Below, in pieces: positions 14,479-18,714 of a stretch of DNA of 18,714 nucleotides. Under the pieces are notes generated by a model that ran no database searches, was not told where the DNA came from, and worked only from the letters and a program-made list of their open reading frames with translations. The stretch lies in contig JAGOGF010000035.1 of NCBI GenBank assembly GCA_017996845.1, forward strand, positions 1 through 18,714, written 5' to 3'. Made by a program: the position numbers and the translations under genes. This DNA comes from Butyrivibrio sp. (GTDB lineage Bacteria > Bacillota_A > Clostridia > Lachnospirales > Lachnospiraceae). Position 1 is the stretch's first letter. Each line of letters begins with the position of its first letter.

Positions 14479-14554
14479 TTTCAGTTAACCTCCCGCCAGT
14501 TTGTCTGGCAAATAATCATGTTTTGAATTATTACTTTTCTCACATGTCCTTTTA

Positions 14555-14583
14555 AGTCTAGCGCTATCCGGAAGACGTATCAA
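14555..14583 (-). promoter_or_regulatory. Candidate promoter of the radical SAM gene
   Basis: On the minus strand TTGATA (14583-14578, 5 of 6), a 17-nt spacer and TAGACT (14560-14555, 4 of 6). Transcription from about 14548 would give a leader near 70 nt. Confidence 0.5.
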
Positions 14584-14718
14584 TGGACAAAAACCAATAT
14601 CTGTTCTTTCAGCACAGAAGGCTTAACAAGCTTAAAATATTCCGAAATAATTTACATATTTTCGTCATATGTTATGTTTTATTTCGAGTCTTTTTATTTT
14701 TAATTTATAAACTGTCCA

Positions 14719-14748
14719 TATTGTATACACAAACATTTTTTATGATAA
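14719..14748 (+). promoter_or_regulatory. Candidate promoter of the plus-strand small RNA
   Basis: TTGTAT, a 17-nt spacer and GATAAT (5 of 6) end near 14748, just before the hairpin that would open the RNA. The -35 box matches only 3 of 6, so this is a modest call. It is supported mainly by the well-placed terminator downstream. Confidence 0.35.
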
Positions 14749-14753
14749 TATCA

Positions 14754-14862
14754 TCAGAAACAGAAAATGTTTCTGACTCCCCCAACAAAACTTTTTTCAT
14801 ACCGGACCGTTCGGCTCCCCACCGAACGGTCCCTCCTCCCAAAAGCCTGAAAAGGCTTTTTT
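14754..14862 (+). ncRNA. Candidate C-rich small regulatory RNA
   Basis: About 105 nt on the plus strand between two convergent or divergent minus-strand genes. It shows three stem-loops in a row: TCAGAAAC/GTTTCTGA (14754-14776, 8 bp), GGACCGTTCGG/CCGAACGGTCC (14804-14832, perfect 11 bp, 7-nt loop) and AAAAGCCT-GAAA-AGGCTTTT followed by TT (14841-14862). C-rich stretches lie in unpaired positions: CTCCCCCA (14777-14784), CTCCCCA as the loop of the second hairpin (14815-14821), and CCTCCTCCC between hairpins two and three (14832-14840). These are complementary to Shine-Dalgarno sequences, the hallmark of Firmicute sRNAs of the RsaE/RoxS kind. A 99-codon open frame crosses the region but has no ribosome binding site. 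Existence as a transcript is inferred, not shown. Confidence 0.5.
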
Positions 14863-14863
14863 G
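14841..14863 (+). terminator. Intrinsic terminator of the small RNA
   Basis: Eight-base-pair stem AAAAGCCT / AGGCTTTT with a GAAA tetraloop (14849-14852) and six T residues at its 3' end (14857-14862). No plus-strand protein gene lies within 6 kb upstream, so it most likely ends the small RNA. It could also act weakly in the other direction as a second rho terminator. Confidence 0.7.
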
Positions 14864-14913
14864 TTTGGATTTTCCGCAATGAAAATTTTTTTAAAGAATT
14901 GAATGTTTTTACA

Positions 14914-14950
14914 CATACAAAAAGCCAAAGGAATTTTCCTATGGCTTTTC
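14914..14950 (-). terminator. Intrinsic terminator of rho
   Basis: On the minus strand AAAAGCCA pairs with TGGCTTTT (14949-14942 with 14927-14920), with an inner AGGAA/TTCCT stem, followed by a T-run and TGTATG. It lies about 65 nt after the rho stop, beyond the tandem repeats. Confidence 0.8.
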
Positions 14951-15002
14951 TTTCAATTTCACATTTCAATTTCACATTTCTATTTCACATTTCTATTTCT
15001 AT
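14951..15002. repeat. Four tandem 13-nt repeats in the rho 3' UTR
   Basis: Units read TTTCAATTTCACA, TTTCAATTTCACA, TTTCTATTTCACA and TTTCTATTTCTAT on the plus strand. The first two are identical, the third differs at one base and the fourth at three. They sit between the rho stop codon and its terminator, so they would be transcribed but not translated. Confidence 0.9.
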
Positions 15003-15014
15003 ACTGTAATACTT

Positions 15015-16619
15015 TTACATCATCTGTTTTTCAAGCATTTTTACAAAATCAGCATTATTTCTGGTCTTTGAAAATAAATTAATAACCTGATCAACCGCAT
15101 CATCTGCCTTCATCCCGTTAAAATTCTTACGCATACGATTCACTGCTTCCAGTTCTTCGGAAGAAAGTAACAGATCTTCTCTTCTGGTGCTGGATTTAGG
15201 GATGTTAATTGCCGGGAAGATACGTTTTTCCTGCAATTTTCTATCCAAAATCATTTCCATGTTTCCGGTTCCCTTAAATTCCTCATATACAACATCATCC
15301 ATTTTGGACCCGGTCTCAATCAATGCCGTTGCAAGAATCGTAAGACTTCCCCCTTCCCGCATATTACGTGCGGCACCAAAAAAACGTTTTGGCATATGGA
15401 GTGCAGCAGGATCAAGTCCTCCTGAAAGTGTTCTGCCTGATGGCGGCACTACCTGATTGTATGCACGGGTAAGTCTTGTAATGGAATCCAGTAAAATCAT
15501 TACGTCCTGCTTATGTTCGACCAGTCTTTTGGCACGTTCTATAACCATTTCCGCAACACGCTTATGATGTTCCGGAAGCTCATCAAATGTTGAATATATG
15601 ACTTCTGCCCCTGGGCCTTCAATTGTCTCTTTAATATCCGTAACTTCTTCCGGTCTTTCATCAATCAACAGTATGATTAAATGAACAGAAGGATAGTTCT
15701 TCCTGATTGATTTGGCAACCTCTTTGAGCAGTGTTGTTTTTCCTGCTTTAGGCGGTGATACAATCATTCCTCTCTGTCCTTTTCCAATCGGGCAGATCAA
15801 ATCCATTATTCTCATTGCAACTGCAGAACTCGACGTTTCCAATGTCAATTTTGAATTTGGGAAAATTGGTGTCATATTTTCAAAATTACAACGTTTTGCC
15901 GCAACATCAGGTAAATAACCATTAATAGATTTCAAACGGATCAATGCCCCGAATTTTTCATTCTGTGACTTTACACGGCTGATTCCGTGAAGCACATCTC
16001 CTGTTTTCAGATTAAACCTTCGTATTACACCTGGTGCCACATAGACATCATTTTCACCCGGCAGATAATTCTCGCATCGGATAAATCCGTACCCATCCTG
16101 CATGACCTCAAGAATACCATCTGCAGAAACTCCTTCGTCTTCTCTTACCGCTTCCGGCTGTACGCTATTTTGTGTAATCCGGTTTTCATTCTCTTCCTTT
16201 TCCTGCAAAGCAGTTGCTGCAGCAGGTACCACACTGCTGCTTTCCATTTTTTCAGGAAACGATTGCGCTTCTTTACAAGCTTCCTGTGATACAGCCATAC
16301 TTACCGGGATTTCTCCCGCTGCCTTTCTGACTGATATCTTTTTCTTCGTTACGGGATGCTCGGCCGATCTGTGTTGTTCTGCAAATTTATGCTCAGCTTG
16401 TCTGTGTTCTGTCTTGCTATCAGGTTTTTCCTGTCTGCTGTCTTCCTGTATGTCCATCTTCTGCTTGGAATCATCCTTTTCCAATGTCTCTTTTTCATCC
16501 AATGCTACCATAACATCAATAATCTCAGCCTTTTTCATAACTGAAGTGCCCTTGATCCCACGGATTTTGGCTATTTCTCTCAGGTCAGCCAAACTTAAAG
16601 ACTCATATTTTTCTCTCAT
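15015..16619 (-). CDS. rho: Transcription termination factor Rho
   Basis: Hexameric RNA helicase that ends transcription at untranslated RNA. It has 534 residues against about 420 in Escherichia coli. Parts in order: Rho N-terminal helical domain (about 1-42), a charged low-complexity insertion (about 42-165) rich in Lys, Glu, Gln and His with repeats such as EHRQAEHKFAEQHRSAEH, the cold-shock-like RNA-binding domain (166-235, starting DGILEVMQDGYGFIR), and the RecA-type ATPase with PPKAGKTTLLK (289-299), ILLDSITR and the R-loop/Q-loop region ending SGGLDPAALHMPKRFFGAARN. A TTG start eight codons upstream is possible, but the ATG at 16619 has GGAG four bases before it and fits the MREKYESLSLADLREIA family start. 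It appears to be a single-gene unit. Confidence 0.95.
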   Translation of the reverse strand: MREKYESLSLADLREIAKIRGIKGTSVMKKAEIIDVMVALDEKETLEKDDSKQKMDIQEDSRQEKPDSKTEHRQAEHKFAEQHRSAEHPVTKKKISVRKAAGEIPVSMAVSQEACKEAQSFPEKMESSSVVPAAATALQEKEENENRITQNSVQPEAVREDEGVSADGILEVMQDGYGFIRCENYLPGENDVYVAPGVIRRFNLKTGDVLHGISRVKSQNEKFGALIRLKSINGYLPDVAAKRCNFENMTPIFPNSKLTLETSSSAVAMRIMDLICPIGKGQRGMIVSPPKAGKTTLLKEVAKSIRKNYPSVHLIILLIDERPEEVTDIKETIEGPGAEVIYSTFDELPEHHKRVAEMVIERAKRLVEHKQDVMILLDSITRLTRAYNQVVPPSGRTLSGGLDPAALHMPKRFFGAARNMREGGSLTILATALIETGSKMDDVVYEEFKGTGNMEMILDRKLQEKRIFPAINIPKSSTRREDLLLSSEELEAVNRMRKNFNGMKADDAVDQVINLFSKTRNNADFVKMLEKQMM

Positions 16620-16672
16620 TGTACTCCATTTCTGTCTATCCAATACTACACAACATATAGCACAAAAAAATT

Positions 16673-16681
16673 ACTATATCA
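16673..16681 (-). promoter_or_regulatory. Candidate extended -10 promoter of rho
   Basis: On the minus strand TGA followed by TATAGT (16678-16673), that is a TGnTATAGT extended -10, without a recognisable -35. Transcription would start near 16666, giving a leader of about 45 nt before the ATG. A 6-bp hairpin (GGCATA/TATGCC, 16716-16735) lies upstream. Confidence 0.4.
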
Positions 16682-16831
16682 CAATCCAATTTTTTTTGGG
16701 ATTATTTCAACGATAGGCATACACACTGCTATGCCCTGTTGCTATTGACGTATATTTTGATATAACTGCTAACTTTTAGACTACTATAAAATCAATGAAA
16801 AATCAACAGCTAAATTTCGAATTTTCTGTGA

Positions 16832-16866
16832 AACAACAGAGTCGATTTTTCTTCGACTCTGTTGTT
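16832..16866 (-). terminator. Terminator hairpin after the chemoreceptor gene
   Basis: A perfect 14-bp stem (AACAACAGAGTCGA and its complement) with a 7-nt loop, starting 6 nt after the chemoreceptor stop at 16873. The tail on the minus strand has only TTT after GTTG, so U-run support is weak, but stem strength and position fit a terminator. It could work in both directions. Confidence 0.65.
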
Positions 16867-16872
16867 ATGAAA

Positions 16873-18591
16873 TTAGTATTTAAATTCTTTCATGTCTTCA
16901 TCCAGGTCCATTGCAATCTGTTTCAGATCGCTTGAACTCTGTTCAATATTTACTGCTATTCCGGTGATAGAAGTTACTGATGCAGATGACTCCTGCGTAC
17001 CTGCTGCATTTTCTTCTGCGATTGCTGTCAGATTCTGTACTGTATCAACAACATTGACACGTGCTTCATCCATTGTCCGAACTTTCTCGGAGATACTCTG
17101 TATCACACTCATGGAATTCTTTATACCTTCCGAAACTTCACCAAATGCGTTTCCTGTTCTTTCCACATCTTCGCTTTGTTTCGAAATAATTGCTTTTACC
17201 TGATCCATCGTTGCAACTGCCTGCTCTGAATCGGAAATAAGGCGGTCTACAATTTCTTCAATCTGTTTTGCTGAAGAGCTTGACTGATCCGCAAGCTTCT
17301 GTATCTGAGATGCGACAACTGCGAAACCTCTTCCTGCATCTCCCGCCCTCGCTGCTTCAATTGATGCATTCAATGACAGCAGATTTGTTTCTTCTGCAAT
17401 TTCCGTGATCAGACCCGTTACCTCTCGAATCTTGGAAGCAGATTCATTTGTCGTTACTGTCTGTCTGGCAATATCCCCAATAGAATTACGTGTCTGCTCG
17501 TTTACACTGCCAAGTTCCTGCAAAATTCCAATTGCAACCTGATTGGAATTTCTCATACCGGAAGCCATCTCATTCAAATCCTTTACTTCCTGGCTTGCTT
17601 CTTCGATCATATTCCCAATGGTAATAACATTTTCTGTGGCTTTCTGTGTTTCACTTGCCTGTGAAGATGCGCCTTCTGCTATCTCAGAAACTGCTTTATC
17701 CACCTGTTCGGATGTTTCACTCATACTATAAGCATTCTTATACATTCCATCTGAAGAAGAATATAATTTATTGCTCTGTCCCTTAATTCTGTCAATTGTA
17801 CTTGCAAGTTTTTTCTGTAACTGATCAATTGCCCTTGCCATATACCCAAATTCATCCTGGCGTGCAGCAAGCTGCTGACCGGTTTTGTCTTCCGTAAAAT
17901 CCAGATTTGTCATCTTGGTAATAAATGAAGTCATCAATCCGATCGGTTTCAAAATATTCCTTACGATCAAGGAACAGATGATTCCCATAAAGATTGCAAC
18001 AATTATACCTATCACGACACTGCTTGAAAACATATCATTGACCGGTTTCAGGACTTCACTCTCATCAGCAGAAATAACCAGAATAAATGCTCCGTCAGGT
18101 GCAACATAATAAGATGCATATTTGATCACACCATTAAAATTATAGGATGTTACACTGCTCTGTGGTATTGTTCCTGCCTGAATCTGCGCAACAAGTCCTT
18201 TTACTACAGTATTTTCAACCGGCTGTCCGATTTTGGATGCAGTCGGATGATACAGCATGGTTGCATTCTTATCAACCACATATGCATAACTTGATTTAAT
18301 TCCCTTTACCCCGACTTCTGCAAGTTGCGATTTCAGTTCATCCGGCGTGAGTTCTGCCTCATTGCCATTGTCAACACATTCATTTTCAATCATCGTGCCG
18401 TAAGCAAGGGCCATATCTGCAAGGTAATTCTGTGTCGTGTTCTTCATGGATCTCTGCGCTTTTGGTACAACATTAGCCAGCAGGACAATCATCATGATCA
18501 GTATAACGATATCTACAAGAATGATCGTTTTTCCCCGTACAGATTTTAATGCACTGATTTTGTTTTCCTGTTCACGCTTTGCGTTTTTCAT
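16873..18591 (-). CDS. Methyl-accepting chemotaxis protein with Cache-like sensor
   Basis: Transmembrane chemoreceptor, 572 residues. Order of parts: a basic N-terminus, membrane segment (about 22-42), extracellular single-Cache-like domain (about 46-185, with [17 protein letters not shown] and later [23 protein letters not shown]), second membrane segment (about 190-212), HAMP (about 210-265) and the coiled-coil signalling domain (about 280-565). The hairpin tip that contacts CheA and CheW is clear: [41 protein letters not shown]. No C-terminal pentapeptide for CheR is seen. The ligand is unknown; single-Cache domains often bind small organic acids. GGGAGG eight bases before the ATG supports the start. 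No che or flagellar genes lie in the window, so this is an orphan receptor; I found no clear sigma-D promoter in front. Confidence 0.93.
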   Translation of the reverse strand: MKNAKREQENKISALKSVRGKTIILVDIVILIMMIVLLANVVPKAQRSMKNTTQNYLADMALAYGTMIENECVDNGNEAELTPDELKSQLAEVGVKGIKSSYAYVVDKNATMLYHPTASKIGQPVENTVVKGLVAQIQAGTIPQSSVTSYNFNGVIKYASYYVAPDGAFILVISADESEVLKPVNDMFSSSVVIGIIVAIFMGIICSLIVRNILKPIGLMTSFITKMTNLDFTEDKTGQQLAARQDEFGYMARAIDQLQKKLASTIDRIKGQSNKLYSSSDGMYKNAYSMSETSEQVDKAVSEIAEGASSQASETQKATENVITIGNMIEEASQEVKDLNEMASGMRNSNQVAIGILQELGSVNEQTRNSIGDIARQTVTTNESASKIREVTGLITEIAEETNLLSLNASIEAARAGDAGRGFAVVASQIQKLADQSSSSAKQIEEIVDRLISDSEQAVATMDQVKAIISKQSEDVERTGNAFGEVSEGIKNSMSVIQSISEKVRTMDEARVNVVDTVQNLTAIAEENAAGTQESSASVTSITGIAVNIEQSSSDLKQIAMDLDEDMKEFKY

Positions 18592-18642
18592 TTAAAATGC
18601 CTCCCAAATTTTGTCGTATAAATTTTTATAGCTGAACTGAAA

Positions 18643-18714
18643 TCATACCTCCTCACATATATATATTTTCTGCTGCCTCAGCCATGCAAGACAATCTTTT
18701 TCTGTTGCATCTGC
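18643..18714 (-). CDS. C-terminal end of an unidentified protein (partial)
   Basis: One minus-strand frame is open from the window edge to a TGA at 18645-18643. It gives 23 residues that look protein-like (ADATEKDCLAWLRQQKIYI then CEEV). It ends 51 nt before the chemoreceptor start. The other two frames close sooner or read less plausibly. I cannot name the protein from this tail, and with so few codons the call itself is uncertain. Confidence 0.4.
   Translation of the reverse strand, partial: ADATEKDCLAWLRQQKIYICEEV

Noticed and set aside
14583..14882. 99-codon plus-strand frame across the rho-radical SAM gap
   Set aside because: No ribosome binding site, no family resemblance, and its 3' half is made of the sRNA stems and terminator.
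14754..14975. Minus-strand small protein opposite the sRNA, including a 31-codon frame from the ATG at 14800
   Set aside because: The frame overlaps both terminators and the sRNA hairpins; the inner ATG has no spaced Shine-Dalgarno box, as the G-rich stretches are locked in the 11-bp stem-loop or too far away.

Overview
The window is a gene-dense, moderately AT-rich stretch of chromosome from a Firmicute, most likely a gut Lachnospiraceae (Clostridia). The evidence is indirect: the block yicC-remA-gmk-rpoZ-rimO-pgsA-pncC with rqcH divergent from it, a SpoVB-type flippase, a rho with a long charged insertion, strong GGAGG ribosome binding sites, and protein sequences of that type. I see no phage, insertion sequence, CRISPR array, rRNA or tRNA. 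Almost every gene is on the minus strand; rqcH is the only protein gene on the plus strand.

Positions 1-1345: the N-terminal 357 residues of a DEAD-box RNA helicase that runs off the left edge, preceded by about 230 bp packed with short hairpins, and the terminator of the next operon. Positions 1346-5972: a tightly packed minus-strand operon read as yicC, remA, gmk, rpoZ, rimO, pgsA, pncC, with a near-consensus promoter in front of yicC. Joints rpoZ/rimO, rimO/pgsA and remA/gmk overlap, implying translational coupling. The operon joins RNA turnover, matrix/biofilm regulation, GMP phosphorylation, an RNA polymerase subunit, ribosomal protein S12 modification, phosphatidylglycerol synthesis and pyridine nucleotide salvage.

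Positions 6047-7903: rqcH (NFACT protein, ribosome-associated quality control), divergent from yicC as its orthologue yloA lies near yloC in Bacillus. It converges on mntP with only 5 bp between stop codons. Positions 7909-12976: minus-strand mntP (Mn export), a SpoVB/MurJ-superfamily flippase, glgA (glycogen synthase) and a tryptophanyl-tRNA synthetase of the divergent TrpRS II kind. Positions 13001-14583: a radical SAM protein of unknown substrate with many extra cysteines, its own terminator and promoter.

Positions 14479-15014 are a 536-bp gap. It seems to hold a plus-strand small RNA of about 100 nt (roughly 14754-14862) with three C-rich, anti-Shine-Dalgarno-like segments and a good terminator, the minus-strand rho terminator, and four tandem 13-nt repeats after the rho stop. 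Positions 15015-16681 are rho and its promoter; 16832-18591 a membrane chemoreceptor with a Cache-like sensor; 18643-18714 probably the last 23 codons of another minus-strand gene.

Most of the window is ordinary housekeeping DNA. The items I would look at first are the C-rich sRNA candidate, the structured helicase leader, the E-R replacement of the D-R motif in RqcH, the TrpRS II-type synthetase and the unassigned radical SAM enzyme. I do not see a clearly new multi-gene system.
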